From: Prochilodus magdalenae | Taxonomy: Eukaryota; Chordata; Actinopteri; Characiformes; Prochilodontidae | Assembly: GCA_024036415.1 (NCBI GenBank) | Contig: JAMWET010006558.1 | Coordinates: forward strand, 180,001-244,000 | DNA length: 64,000 nt | Reading direction: 5' to 3' | In this document: positions 43,201-58,330 of the stretch, one piece after another | Position numbering within the stretch: the first letter of the stretch is position 1 | How the letters are laid out: every line of letters begins with the position of its first letter | The notes under the pieces: generated by a model | What the model was told of the DNA's origin: nothing | Seen by the model: only the letters and a program-made list of their open reading frames with translations | Databases searched by the model: none | Made by a program: the position numbers and the translations under genes

Positions 43201-45617
43201 GGGCATACCACAAGCTGCAACTGTGAGGCACGTTTTCAGAAGGTGCATCAAAGCATTCCTAATTAAAATAAAGTTTTAATGTTTTTAGTTATTTTATTTT
43301 ATTTTTTTTACTTCTACTTCTTGCATGTTAAACTAATTCGGACCTGTCTGTTAGCCAAAACTAACCAAAGCAGAGGCCCTAACCACTGATATAGGACTGG
43401 AGGACGCCACAACTAAAGTTGTCAAATGCACCCGAAGCCATTAGATTGGATTAACCAGACATGGAGAAAATATAGATTTTGTTAGTGGCATATTATAGTA
43501 TATGTGTGGTGGATTTGTAGCAAATCAATTAATTTATTGTATTAACAAATTGACCTGTATAAATCTATTATTTTTCCTAGCACTTTTATCCACCGAAGAA
43601 TTATAGTCTCAGATATTAAATTAATTTTGCTATATGGAGGTCCAAAATGGGGCTAAAGAGCATTACATTTATTAAACTGTGCTGTGGCCCTGTTCTAATG
43701 ACACCACAGAGAAGGTTACTTTAAAAAATAAATATGCTTTTATTTGTGGTTGGTGTGGCTCAATGGATAACACAACTCTGCAGGGAGCTGCCACCACATG
43801 TGGAAGACAGGGGTTTGATTCTCGTCTGGGTAACAAATGCTGAGCTACACCAATAAAAGTCTTTGGGCAGGACTCCTAACACTACACTACCTGTAATACG
43901 AAAAACCTTGTAAGTTGAAACGAATGAGAGTCAGCTAAATGGCGTAAATGTAAAATAATTATTTAAGTTAAATTGAGTTCGTTGTGCTGACTGTTCTCGG
44001 TGTGGTTTTGGCCTGGGTTTAATTAATTGTGTTTATAGTCTAGTCTACAGATTATGGGATGCATGTTGTTTGTGCTTTTTAAAGCAGTGGACATAATGGT
44101 TTCTGACATGACCACAACCTTACACTGACCAGGGTCTGGCCATGCTTATTCAGTCTAACAGTCTGGCCAGACTGGATTTAATCAGACTGGATCTATTAGA
44201 TGTTCCTCTATGTTAACTCTATCTGTCTCTCTTGTCTCATCCGGGTTGACATGAGGAGGTTGGGTTCCGTCCTTGAGCCTGGTCCCTCTCGAGGTTTCTT
44301 CCTTACCCAAGGGAGTTTTTCCTCGCCACTGTTGCCTCTGGCTTGCTCAAGGGGGGCTCGGACCCGGTTTTTCCACCCTCACATGTCTGTACATTAACCT
44401 TGTGGTTCTTTTCTTTGTATGACAAATTGATTTTTTGTAAAGCTGCTTTGAGACAACGTTGGTTGTAAAAAGCGCTATACAAATAAATATTGATTGATTG
44501 ATTGAGTTGTTCAGCTAGATGGCCAGTTGAAGATTATGATAACTGTTCTCCGGCTTATTCCTTGGCAACTGGACTGACGTAGAGGTACATGATTTGGTAA
44601 CAGCAACTTGGGAACACATTAGTAAGCACATACAGCATTCCATCTTCAGTACTATTGTTCATGCTGGTATACTGACTGGTAACCACAATTCATGGCAATA
44701 AACATTGGATCTAATACAGAGCAGTGAGCTGAACGGTGAACTATAATGGAGCTGATGCTAACGTGTCTTTGCTCAGCTCGGATGAGCTCAGTGCTGTCTT
44801 CATTTGGCGCTGAATTTAGCTCGTTATAGTCAGTGAGTCATAGCCCACCCACTTGGGCTCCTGCTTTATTTCCATAGTCACACACAGAGTGTCGTTGGGT
44901 AAATGGGAGGTCTCTGAATCCGTCTGTGCTGTTTCTGTGTTTGACCTGCAGGGGCAGCGCACTGCAGAAGCGCCTGCGGGACAGAGAGAAGGAGATGGAG
45001 CTGGACGAGAGAGACAGGAAGCGAGAGAAGGAAGAACTGGAGGAGATCAGGCAGAGGCTGCTGGCTGAGGGACATCCTGATCCAGACGCAGAGCTGCGCA
45101 GGGTATGCCTCAACAGTGCTCATGTTCTCTTTCTGTCTACGTCACATGCATGCAGAGGAATCATTCAGCTGTCTTATTTCCCAACATTATGCAGCGTCGT
45201 ATCATGCTGATTGTTTTCTGTTTTAGCCTAAAGGCAGTGTCAGTCTTTTTGCCTTCATTCTGCCCCTCAGTCAGAGTGCACTGCTTGTTGACCTGTAGTA
45301 GAGTGTTACTGAAATCTCTAAGTAAAATTTGACCTTGCTGAATAGTTTGTTCGTAATCAGTGAACGATTCTAATTATTCTAAGCCAGGGTCAAATAAAGG
45401 ACAGTGTATTAGACTGTAAAGCTGTGCAGACAGTGGAAGTAAACACGAGTTAGGCTATGTATTTAAAATGTCATACTTGTATCGGTACTGATCAAATTGC
45501 TTCACTTTCAACAAGGGGTAAAGGATATCGATGGGCAATGCTGTCGGATATCATGATTATGATACAAGGTGCCACAAATTTATTCAAATGGATTGGATGT
45601 GATGCAAATACAGGCAC

Positions 45618-45661
<44 letters not shown>

Positions 45662-48636
45662 TTATTTTTTTAGTCTTTACTTTTAAGAAAATGCTAAGTT
45701 ATAAAAGCAGCATTTGCAATTGTCCAAAACACAAATAAATGAAAACACTTTTTTTGTGTACTGAAAGGTTGAGCACCTCTTCATCTCCATGCTCAGACAT
45801 CTGACATGTTGGGCTAGCAAACACGGCGGCCCGACGCCATACTGAGACACTACTTCTGTATGTGTAGCTCAATAAATATTGATCATATCAGTCTAAATTT
45901 ATCATCAGTTATTGATCCTGGTAACCTTTATCTTCCTTCCCAACACCACCGCACTCCCACACCTCCTTCTAGGTGCAGCTATTTTATTTATTTGTTTGTT
46001 TGTTTGTATGTTTATTCCTTCATGAGTGTTTGAATTTTGCAGAAACAAATTTATATATGTGTTTCTGTATAGCAAAAATGATCTAATTCCGAAAAGAGAA
46101 TGCTAGTTTTAGGTTTATTAGAGAACCCCGTTATGTCTTATTTATGCTCCCTTTATGTTTACACACAAAAACCAAAGCGGGTTTCTGACAGTGTAACCAC
46201 CGCTGCCCACATGCCTCCATGCACAGTGTATGTTGGTGTTAATGTGGAGCAGTACGTCCACTGGAGGGCAGTTTAGAGTCAGAGCTTTCTGACAGCAACT
46301 TGATGGAGGGGGTTGTAATGTACATTCTGTGAAAGAGGTGGCGTTCTCGATAGTGCTGGTTCATGAGGCCAGTGAGTACTTTACAACATGTAGGAGCATA
46401 TTCAGTATTGTGTATTTATCAATTAGAGGGAGTGACTTGTCCTGTTTAAACTGTATTGGGTCTGCACTGACACCACTTTCCTGCTGAAATTCGCCTGCTT
46501 AGTCAGACTGGGTGACGCTGCAACATTGGAAATAGGAAAACTTAATCAGCCTTTTGTGATCTGTTTGCTTTTCTGTATAAAGATTGTACAGAATTATTTC
46601 TAAATCTGTTTGTACAGTCAATCGCACAAACTTTCATGTTTTAGAAGTTTGTTTTTGCTGCATATACACTGAACCTTTAATATAGACACAGTTAGTCTTT
46701 CTGCCACCCAGTGGGTGAAGTCGCAGAGACCACCTGTGACATACACATATGCCCCCTATAGGCTATGCTAACCCTATGATTTCCTGTGGGGCTGCTTCAT
46801 TGTCGCCACTTTCAGGGAACCTGTCTGTAACCATATATACACATTTAGCAATGAGTATATACAAGTCTTCTGTGTTTCTTTTCTGGCAAGGACATTGTAG
46901 CTTCCAGGGAGTGGCTGTAAACAATGTGAAGCTATATTATTTTTCTAGCTATGCTGAAGGTTCTAGCTTGACTGTATTCTGAATAGAGCTTTTTGAACAA
47001 TGCCCAGGTTCCAGTAAATGGGATATGGTGCTGTCATGTGCCATTAAGGATTGAGAATTTTTACCTGTGGTCATTTTAAAGTTAAACATTAGTGTCCCTT
47101 CGATTAGTGAGCTTCATAAACATTTTGGATTGGTGTATGACGGTGATAGTGCACTGTAGGAGGTCTTTCTATACATTTCTGGTCATTATGTAGTATGGGC
47201 TTTTAAAAATATATATTATTTTTTAAATTATTATTATTTTTATATGAATGTTTATTGGTTTAAACATTTGGATAAGCATAAGGACATTACAAGACTCTAA
47301 AAGGAGGAATGAAGAAATCCAGAGAGTTGCACTTGAATGCAAAGTATAAATCTAACCATGAGAAATAAAACCATCTGACAAACATAAATTTCCCCACTGT
47401 GGGACTAATAAAGGATTATCTTATCTTGTTTTTCCCCCCACAGATGGAGGAGGAAGCCGAGCGTTTACGGCAGCCACCCGTGAAGCCGGAGCCTGAAGAA
47501 GAACGAGAGCACAAGCCTTCTCGGGAAGAGAGAGAACGCGGCCGGGAAAGAGAGCGGGAAAGAGAACGGGAACGGGAGCGGGAACGAGAAAGGGAACGTG
47601 AACGGGAACGGCGCCGAGCGGTAGAAACGCATGTTCAGTCCCGGTCAGACGATGACGTAGAGGACGGAGAGGAAGTGGAGGATGAAGAAGACACTAAACC
47701 GTGCCTCAAGCCCACAATGAGGCCCATTATGGCTGCCCCCTCAGTGTCCTCGGCCAGCGGTAACGCCACGCCCAACACGCCTAGAGAAGAATCGCCTTGT
47801 GGCATCATCATTCCCCATGAAAACTCTCCGCCAGAGAGCCAGCCCCAGGAAGAGCACCGGCCCAAGATCGGCCTCAGCCTCAAACTAGGTAAGGCAGCAC
47901 GAGAGCGTGAGAAGGTTTGTTCCTTCGGTGCGTTCTCTCTGAGCCACTTGGGGCATGAGTTTACAGTGTAGTGTGTTTCAGTACATTTCCACTGACGCTC
48001 AGTAGGAGTTGGGTGTTGTGTGTGGGTATTGGAATGGAATGATGGTGAGATGTTAATGATTTCGGTTGCTAGAATTCATATAAAGACTAGTGGTGTCAGT
48101 CAATTAAAAAAATTATTGGAGTTAATCATAACAATAGGCTGTGATTATGATTAAACGCAGGTTTAAAATACTAGAATTTTTTGCGTTTGTGGCAGGAGGA
48201 TATAAAACAGTGGTGCTGGAATAAACAAATGAAAACTGGTTGGGCCAAATGCATGTTGTAAATATGTGGCTCACAGATGATTGCCAATGCTTACAGTGGG
48301 CCTTATCTTTGGCCCACATCTGCTCGCTATGCAGGATTTAGACTATTTAATTAATAAAACAACGTGATTGAATATGAAACACGTTTTTACCAGTCTCCGA
48401 ATAGTTAATTTTGTTTGGTTTTGACCACAAAAAACCCGTTATCCACTGTTTTTGTTTGTTTGTTTGTTTGTTTTTACATTAAAGTTTTTCTTTTTCTTTT
48501 GGCTAACCAGATATCTATAATTAATCAGAATACACATTACAAGTATGTAGACTTGCTACTCAACTTCAGGAATTCATTACATTCAGGCCATCATGTTATT
48601 ATAAAACAATTTAATGTGAATGGTGAATGTAATGTG

Positions 48637-48667
<31 letters not shown>

Positions 48668-51600
48668 CGCTGTACATTATCAACTTACAACTAGTGTTAA
48701 GTTTGACGGTAGTTTAAACGGTGTACCATCGTTAATAAATTCAAATATGATAAAAGGAGAAAAATCTGCCTGGAAGTGCCTAGATACATTACTGTACAGT
48801 TGGTATCACTCCATTTGTGTCTAAGATTTACAGAAGAAATTAAATGACTTAAATGGTGCCTGTTTTACCCGTAACAGGGTTGTTCTGTAATGTTAGCCCC
48901 CAGGTTGGTACAGGTACAAATGAATCTAGTTTGAGGATTTAATCTAAATGAGTTCACTGAACGTCCCATCTAGTCTATTCACCAGTATGCTGTAACATCC
49001 CTCTGTTCTCCGTCCCAAGGTGCCACAGGCAGCCCTGGCCAGCCAAATGTGGGCAAACGCAAGAAGCTGGCAGTGGAGAGCGTCTTCAACCGCTTTGACG
49101 ATGATGAAGTGGATGAGGCGCCTCGAAAGAGGAAGTTAGTGCCTTTGGATTATGAGGATGAGGAGAAGAGCAGCCTTGGAGTAGACAGTGCTGGAGCAGG
49201 AGGGGGCAAAGGAGCCAACACAGAGGAGAAACGCAAACACATTAAGAGTCTGATCGAGAAAATCCCCACCGCCAAACCTGAGCTCTTCAACTACCCGCTC
49301 GACTGGTCTGTTGTGGACACGGTAAGCATGTTCGGTGGTTTAGTGTGTGAGAGCTTTAGGGATTTGGATCAGTAGTTTGTTTTAAACTTCTATTTTAATA
49401 CAATCTAATGCAAACTAGAGGAATTGTTACAGACTAAGCCTGGGTGATTAATATAGATATCATTCAGTGTGGATCATTATCAGTAATTATATACATTTCC
49501 TAATTCTCAGTTTGAAGTCAGAGTACGATTTTGTACTGAGTCGTCCATAGTAGTGCAGGCTACTTGTACGCTTCCATCCAGTGATGGGAATCACTGTTGC
49601 AGCTTTAAAACGACTTGTAAAGCAAACCAGGCTACGCTGAGCAGTGCTCGCTGGAGAACTGTAGATAAATAAAGGAGCTGCAGCCTAACAAAAGCACCAG
49701 CAAAGTGTAAAGCCCCAGTTTTCCTCAAGGGCCTCCACTGTAACAAGAATCCATGAGCTCTATGAACAAGACATTTGGTTGGAGACCGAATATCAAACTG
49801 AGAGGCTACATTCAGGGAAATGCAACTATTTGGATGAAAACAGGTTGATACTATTACAACTGAATAGCTAGAATGCTAAGAAGGATTAGCCTCTTATATA
49901 GAAATTGAACAGAACGATGTTGTTTAATCGGAACTCCCAAAGATATGCATTGCATCCCAGGAAGAGGTATAACTGGTTACCTGTTTCATGGTAAACTATA
50001 GTAAAATTGCTTCACCGCTCCATAATCCTCATTGAAACCGTGGTTGATTTACTGAGCTGTGAAAAACTTGGGTTAAATACTGTATCAAGCAAAATCTGCA
50101 ACAGTCTCCTAGACACAGGAATACAGATAAAGCTTTCAGTGTGGCTTTGCTTTGGGATACCTGTTGGAAGCCTGGAATGGAGCTCCTGAGAGAGTTTTAG
50201 CTGTGTACGTCTCTATTCAGCCCAGATTAGTTTTGCATGAGAAGGTGGGGTAATGTAATATAACTGGCATTTCTCAGTGATTTTAGTCCCGTCAGAATGT
50301 CAGGGCCAGTCATTATCAACTGTGTGCTCCGGGCTAAGGAAAGATTCCAGCTCCTTTTTATTTTCCATTAAACGAGCCATAACCATAACCTCAGGTTATG
50401 TTCAGCCTGTGATTCAGCATGTCAGTAAAAATGCTGGATCGTCTGGTGGAAACGGTTTTAAGTGTGGAGGCACAAGTGTGTGTGGAGGTGTGTCAGCTTC
50501 TTATTCCGCAGCTTCTTGTTTAAATGCTCCTGTTCCTTCTTAAATGATGCAGCAGTTGTTCGTGCCATGGGTACAACAACGTACCTGTGGCGCCATTTAA
50601 GGTGTAACAATGAAACTACAGATAGGTTAGTCTGATGGTCTTTACTCACAGCCTCAGACTACAGAGACCTTCCTAGGACCTAGGGTTCTGGCAGCCATGT
50701 TTAATTGTATTTCAGTTCGATCTGAACCAGTACAGATGGTCACAGCCAATTACAGTCCACTATGATGTGCAATCAATAAATGGTCATCTCTGTGGTCCTC
50801 ACTTCCTCTTCTACAGACTCTTATGGAGAAGCGCATCCGGCCATGGATAAATAAGAAGATTGTTGAGTACATCGGCGAGGAGGAAGCCACGCTAGTTGAC
50901 TTTGTTTGCTCGAAGGTAAATATCTGCTGCCTTCTGTCCGTGCGGGCTTTGGTCTTTTCTTGGTTGTATGTGTATATTGCAAATCCAGTTTCTGTTGAGT
51001 GTCTACGCTCTCTGATAAATTTGATTTGTTTCTTAACAGGTGATGGCTCATAGTACGCCGCAAGGCATCTTAGATGATGTTGCTATGGTGAGTATTGACT
51101 TGCACAGCATGTGATCGGGTGGCTAGCGTGCCAGTATATGTCTATCCTGGTTCTGGAGTAGTCATATCACAACACACCTGATCTACCTGGTCAGCTCTAT
51201 AACAGAATCCATCATTGACTAGAATTGTGTGCAGGGCAATGGGCCTCCAGGATCAGGTTTTGGGGAAACACTGTATTAGAACTTCCTTATTTAGAGATTC
51301 CATATCATGGAATAAAAAAATTCCCAAAACATTTTTTGGGGGAAAAAAAGTATGTTATATATGTAAATAATATATGTAAATATTGTTAAAGTTCCAGGGT
51401 GTACCGCTCACTTCCCAGACTATATGGCCTGTATAAAGCAACATGCATATACATATTGTACATCGCACATCACATTCTGCCTACAGCGGTTAAGCCCTAC
51501 TCCTTTCACACGGAAGTTATATAATATGGAGTGTTTCAGCCCAGACTACTTTCTGAAAGGGACCAATACAGGCCAGCCAATCAGAACAGACATCATTTAC

Positions 51601-52801
51601 ATATCACTCATTTACCCAAACAGCTTGTTTAATTCTTAGGAATGAAGGGAGTGGCATATAGAGCTACATCAACATAAAAAGTGGGATCCATAAAATGCAG
51701 AATATGTAGGAAATTGAGTTTTTAAGTAAAAGCAATGTTACGCAAGTGAAATAAAGACAGTCGGACTTTAGAAGAAGCGTAATGAATAACTTTCTCGAGT
51801 CAAACAAAAAGCTGCACAAGTATATTCAGCGTAGGGAACGATGGTAGGCTTCCTTCTCAGGACCAGTCCCATTTCACCCCCTGCCCCTAACATTTCGCCC
51901 TACCCCTCCGTTTTTTGCTCGTTCATGTCTAGTGGTGGTAGAGTTGTCCGGATTGGTGTTGAGATGGAGGGGTAGGGTGAAGTGTTAGGGCTACATGGCT
52001 CTTCAAATAGAGATTTTTTCAGAGACAGACATTTTAAATGGAGTGTTATGACAAAATTCCCAGAATGCCCTGAAGTTCAGCTTCATACCACTGATGGTGA
52101 TAATAAATACTGGTCATCCGCCTCTTTGAGGTCATATGACACCCTGAATGTGTTTAAGCAGTGAGGAGCCGAACTCCACCCTCCTCTGTTGTCACTACAG
52201 ACCGGCAGGGTCGACTACAGAGCACCGCTAGCAGCCTGTTCATGTAGTTTTCTGTTGGTGCTCTTGTTTATTGGGTGACTCGTTTGATACACTGATGTGT
52301 AAAACTGAAGTCCAGGCTTTTCATCAGTTTACACAAAATCCACTGACACCGGATGACGTATCCGGTTTTTGAAGGGTCGTCCCATTTCATAGGGAGGAGA
52401 TTTCAACCACTACCCCAGTTTCTCAGTTTAAAGAGGGAGGGTTATGCTTGAAAACAAGGGGTAGAGGTAAAAATAAAAAATGGGAGTGGGCCTCGGTGTA
52501 CAATAAAACGTTAGAGAGTGAGAGGTGTGAACAGCAGTGTGGTAGTTCTGGAGCCAAGCCAACACAACAGAATTAAGAAGTAAATGTTAAATAAAGAAGT
52601 CAGGAACCTTTAGGAACCTTTTCTCACAGCTGAGTCCAAGTACAGCCTTTCGGAAATAAATAACGGTGGACATGGAAATGAGCTTACTGTGAATACCTTC
52701 CTCTACAGGTGTTGGACGAAGAAGCAGAGGTTTTCATCGTGAAGATGTGGAGGTTATTGATTTACGAGACAGAGGCCAAGAAGATCGGACTCGGCAAATG
52801 A
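31671..52801 (+). CDS. rbm25: RNA-binding protein 25 (RRM, RE/RD-rich, PWI domain), 18 coding exons
   Basis: Nuclear U1-associated splicing regulator. Coding exons: 31671-31776, 32538-32587, 32841-33011, 34939-34996, 35101-35261, 35519-35704, 35830-35913, 39560-39828, 40626-40752, 41189-41278, 42025-42098, 44952-45102, 47444-47888, 49020-49321, 50817-50915, 51040-51087, 52709-52801. That is 17 blocks carrying the full 837-codon frame, and an undetected micro-exon cannot be excluded. The N-terminus MSFPPHLNRP is Pro-rich. The RRM has RNP2 VFVGNI at 90-95 and an RNP1-like FGFCEY at 130-135. Arg/Glu/Asp repeats fill about 280-400, and a second R-E block lies near 540-565. The PWI domain spans about 750-837 and ends in YETEAKKIGLGK. 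Human RBM25 is 843 aa. The ATG is 18 bases inside the first coding exon (acceptor at 31,652). Paralogue letter (a or b) cannot be decided. A peptide known in the mammalian protein just before EDINAIE is missing here (see findings). Confidence 0.96.
33278..33813. mobile_element. Non-autonomous Tc1-like element in rbm25 intron
   Basis: Ends are cactatattgccaatagtat and, inverted, cactatatagcccaaagtat, each next to a TA target duplication (33,276-33,277 and 33,814-33,815). The interior retains both ends of a common fish Tc1 element, with the middle of the transposase deleted. The same parent type gives the fragment at 62.2-62.8 kb. Confidence 0.85.
37255..37345. repeat. ATT microsatellite and AT-rich stretch
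   Basis: attattatt run at about 37,265-37,292 followed by taat repeats, inside an rbm25 intron. Confidence 0.8.
37575..37690. repeat. Dispersed repeat shared with 10,235-10,345
   Basis: See the partner copy. Here it lies in the large rbm25 intron between exons at 35,913 and 39,560. Confidence 0.5.
38040..38285 (-). mobile_element. Retroposon tail-like repeat, reverse orientation
   Basis: ttatttgtatagcgcttttt and ctcaaagcagcttcacagat are the reverse of the widespread fish repeat end found forward at 44,440-44,500. gttctctgtataagtaagag and gatcagtgccagatg recur near 56,510-56,560. Confidence 0.6.
40776..41088. repeat. 67-bp tandem repeat in rbm25 intron
   Basis: Four and a half copies with exact 67-base spacing (cagactgtaaac at 40,794, 40,861, 40,928, 40,995 and 41,062). 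It begins only about 25 bases after the donor of the exon ending at 40,752. Confidence 0.92.
43023..43110. repeat. GT/AT microsatellite
   Basis: Compound gtgt, gtat and atat runs within an rbm25 intron. Confidence 0.9.
43745..43960 (+). mobile_element. tRNA-derived SINE in rbm25 intron
   Basis: Box-A-like tggctcaatgga and box-B-like ggtttgattctcg are spaced as in a tRNA. A body and the fish tail gtcagctaaatggcgtaaat follow, then tgtaaa. Confidence 0.7.
44200..44510 (+). mobile_element. Fish retroposon with 3' tail
   Basis: ggtttcttccttacccaagg, tttgtaaagctgctttgaga and agcgctatacaaataaatat followed by a tgat repeat tail. This is a very common teleost dispersed sequence. A reversed relative is at 38.0-38.3 kb. 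LINE or SINE status is uncertain. Confidence 0.65.
45618..45662. repeat. ATTT microsatellite
   Basis: Eleven or so tttatt units in an rbm25 intron. Confidence 0.9.
45810..45975 (+). mobile_element. Tc1-like element, 3' end only
   Basis: gacgccatactgagacacta, agctcaataaatattgatca and cctggtaacctttatcttcc match the 3' ends at 29.6 and 54.2 kb. No transposase part remains. Confidence 0.7.
47385..47430 (+). mobile_element. Non-LTR retroposon 3' tail next to rbm25 acceptor
   Basis: tttccccactgtgggactaa then taaaggattatcttatctt is the fish retroposon terminus (the reverse of tactttattgatcccagagg seen at 27.9 kb). It ends 13 bases before the exon starting at 47,444. Confidence 0.65.
50531..50612. 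mobile_element. Palindromic MITE relic in rbm25 intron
   Basis: Left arm ttaaatgatgcagcagttgt and right arm ggcgccatttaaggtgtaac with a rearranged centre. Lies about 200 bases before the exon at 50,817. Confidence 0.7.
51862..52492. mobile_element. Harbinger-like non-autonomous element in rbm25 last intron
   Basis: Imperfect long terminal inverted repeats: start tcccatttcaccccctgccc, end (reversed) ggcccactcccatttttt. Shares tagggtgaagtgttagggct and the arm aaaattcccagaatgccct with the copy at 61.2-61.8 kb. Its target duplication is decayed. Confidence 0.7.
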
Positions 52802-53413
52802 ACAAGCACTGAATGAGGATCAAATCTGCTCTTGACTTCCCTGTTTCATCAGCTCAATTCACGAAGAGAAAAACAGACAATTTGGGGAAACTCAACGATT
52901 ACACAACGATTGACCCAGCAAAACTCGTTCAGCAGTTTCATGTTTGTTTTTATTTTTTTGGTTTCGTTCTCTCTCCATCCTCCTGTGACTGCAGTGACTG
53001 TGTTAGTGAGCACTGGATCTAAAAAGTTGTCCCAGCTACTCGGTTTGTTCACCACTGAAGAAGACGTTGGTGAGGTCATTTTTCCTCAGGGCTCATCTGT
53101 TAAGTGGATTTCTTTCAGCACAGCCTCATCATGCCTGCTTTAGAGTAGAATGGATGTCTCTACGAAAACAGCATCTCATTGTAGACTGTCACACTGTAAT
53201 ATTTGCCAATCAAGTCTGGGTTACAATTTTAATTTTATTGTTTCGGTTGCCGAGTTGAGTTGTACCAAAGAGTTTATCCCCACAGCGGAAACGGAGAAAC
53301 GCAGAACGGATTCCCGACACTGTTTCCGGAAGTCTCTGGCTAAATTGACCTTAATTTGTGCGAACACGAAAACAGTGGTCTCTGTTTTTGTATTTACTAG
53401 TGGATGTGTTTTC

Positions 53414-53442
53414 AATAAAGGTGATCTTTTTTTTTTAAATAA
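53414..53442 (+). promoter_or_regulatory. rbm25: Polyadenylation signals of rbm25
   Basis: AATAAA at 53,414-53,419 and a second AAATAAAG about 20 bases later, some 610 bases after the TGA stop at 52,799-52,801. The sequence turns G/T-rich right after (about 53,475-53,495), as expected downstream of a cleavage site. Confidence 0.6.
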
Positions 53443-53689
53443 AGTTAGTATTTCAACGTTTCTTTGAAGTGAGCTTGGGGGGGGGTTTGTTCTCTTATTT
53501 GGATAGAGGGATAGACGGATGATGCCTGCCTCTCCCAGAAGGAATCAACGGCCAGGAATGAAATTTGGTGGGTAGGTTTGACATTGCAAGACATACCAAT
53601 GACTTAAGTTAAAGGCCATCCGCACATGTGATGTAAGCAAGAAAGGTCTTATCTCTGTACCTAACCCACCAGTCACCATGCAGACAATC

Positions 53690-54290
53690 AACAAGCAGTG
53701 GTGTCCTCAATGAGTCATGCTGTTAGTGCAGCAGCATTGGCAGACGGCTGCACCATGGAGGACTACATGCACACAGACCGTTACCACGACTGTCCTTAAC
53801 ACCACGTCACCGTCACCAAAGACTGCAGTGGTGTCGTACCAGACTGTCATGGAGTGACTCAGAATGGCAGCGGGTCATCTTCAGTGACGAGTCCCGCTTT
53901 AGTCTTGGTGGAGACGCCCAACGAATCTGTGTGTGGAGGCACCGTGGTCAGCACCAAGATGAGCGGTTTGTTCTCACACGTCCAGAAGGCCTGGTGTCCC
54001 TCCACCTCCACCGCACCATCTGCAGGAACTGTGTGAGGATGTTCAAGCTGCATGGGATGGAGTATCACAGGGCACCATTAGGAACCTCTACAGCTCCATA
54101 CCGAGACGTCTGGCGTGTTGGGTGAGCAAACATGGCGGCCTGACGCCATACTGAGAGACAGACTTCTGTAGGTGTAGCTCAATAAATATTGATCATATCA
54201 GTCTAAATTTATCATCAGTTATTGATCCTGGTCACCTTTATCTTCCTTCCCAACAGCACCGCAACCCCACACCTCCTACTGGGTGTAGTA
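53690..54290 (+). mobile_element. Tc1-like transposase C-part between rbm25 and eif2s1
   Basis: Encodes QNGSGSSSVTSPALV in one frame and, across a shift, WQRVIFSDESRFSLGGD and VWRHRGQHQDERFVLT in the transposase frame, so the gene is broken. The 3' end matches 29.6 and 45.9 kb. It fills the tail-to-tail gap. Confidence 0.82.
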
Positions 54291-54497
54291 ATGATGATAG
54301 TGTGTGAGATATCTTATAGATACAGAGCTGACTGACCCAGGAACAGCTGTGTTTGTTTGATCTGGGAACTAGAAACTCCAATGCTAAACAGACACATGAA
54401 AGGCTGCTGTAAATGCCGGTCAGTATTACGTACACTTCGCCGCTTTGTGTAGAAATTTTAATTAGTTTTTTTTTTTTTTCCTTTAACAGATTCCACT

Positions 54498-54503
54498 TTT
54501 ATT
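54498..54503 (-). promoter_or_regulatory. eif2s1: Polyadenylation signal of eif2s1
   Basis: AATAAA on the minus strand about 97 bases past the TAG stop, giving a short 3'UTR. The T-run at 54,467-54,480 lies just beyond. Confidence 0.55.
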
Positions 54504-54599
54504 AGGATACAAAAACAGTTCATAATCTGAATAGCTCTGTATCCCCTCCTGGAAGGTGTAACTGCTGATGCTGCTGAACTTTCCTCCACAATGGCTTCA

Positions 54600-57484
<2,885 letters not shown>

Positions 57485-57624
57485 TCATAACCGTAAACCA
57501 GACATCTGCTACAAGGAACATTGATTTGGAATGCAAAGAGGAAGTCTACAAAACAAGCAGAGCATAGGGAAAACCAGGCCAAGCATTCCAAAGCAACGGA
57601 TTTGGAATACTCTTTATGGTATTC

Positions 57625-58036
57625 TACAGTCGAGTCAAGCTAACATTCAGCGTAGCCCCCGTGTGCAGCCCGGACAGCAGTCGGACGTGAGTCTGGGAGT
57701 GACTAAACAGGGTCCTGGTTGGTTGTCACAGATATCTGGAGCCATGGTGATTGCAGTGCATCCCACAGCTACTGGAAGGAGCGTGAGGGAGGATCCATAG
57801 AGTGAACCAGACGATGAAGGTGGTCCCACAGATGCTCAATTGGGTTTAACTGTGGGGTATTAGAGGGCACAGGGTAGTACTTGGAAGTCTTGGTCATGCT
57901 CTTTCAACCAGATCAGAACGTTTCCAGCCACGTGTCACGATGGAGGATATGTCCCCAGGAAGGACGATCAGCGCGTAGGATGGATTCATACGGAGTGGCC
58001 AAATGGAAGTGGTCATAATATTGCGACTCGACTGTA
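57625..58036. mobile_element. 412-bp TIR element in eif2s1 intron 1
   Basis: Exact 12-base inverted ends, tacagtcgagtc at 57,625-57,636 and gactcgactgta at 58,025-58,036, including TA at the outer edge as in Tc1/mariner target duplications. The interior has no intact transposase. Confidence 0.85.
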
Positions 58037-58084
58037 ATATAAATTATTAATTTAAAGGAAAAGCATGAAGAAACTGGTTTCGCT

Positions 58085-58330
58085 CTCCTGGCGGGGCAAC
58101 CAGGAGTCTGCATGGGGTATCCTCTCATAGTCAGGTCTTGCCAGGTGAACTGGAGATGCTAAACTACCCCCCTACCAGTGAATGGATGAGTGCGTCTGCC
58201 CTGTGATAGACTGACAGCTTGTCCAGGGTGTTCCCTGCCCTCCGTCCACTGAGCGCCAGGATAGGCTCCAGTGCAACCTCTTGACCTGGGGGGGATTAGC
58301 GGCTTACACGATGAATGAATGAATGAATGG
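58085..58330 (+). mobile_element. Fish L2/SINE-type 3' end
   Basis: gccctgtgatagactgacag, ccagggtgttccctgccctc and ccaggataggctccagtgca end in a tetranucleotide tail atgaatgaatgaatgg. A well-known teleost retroposon terminus. Confidence 0.7.
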
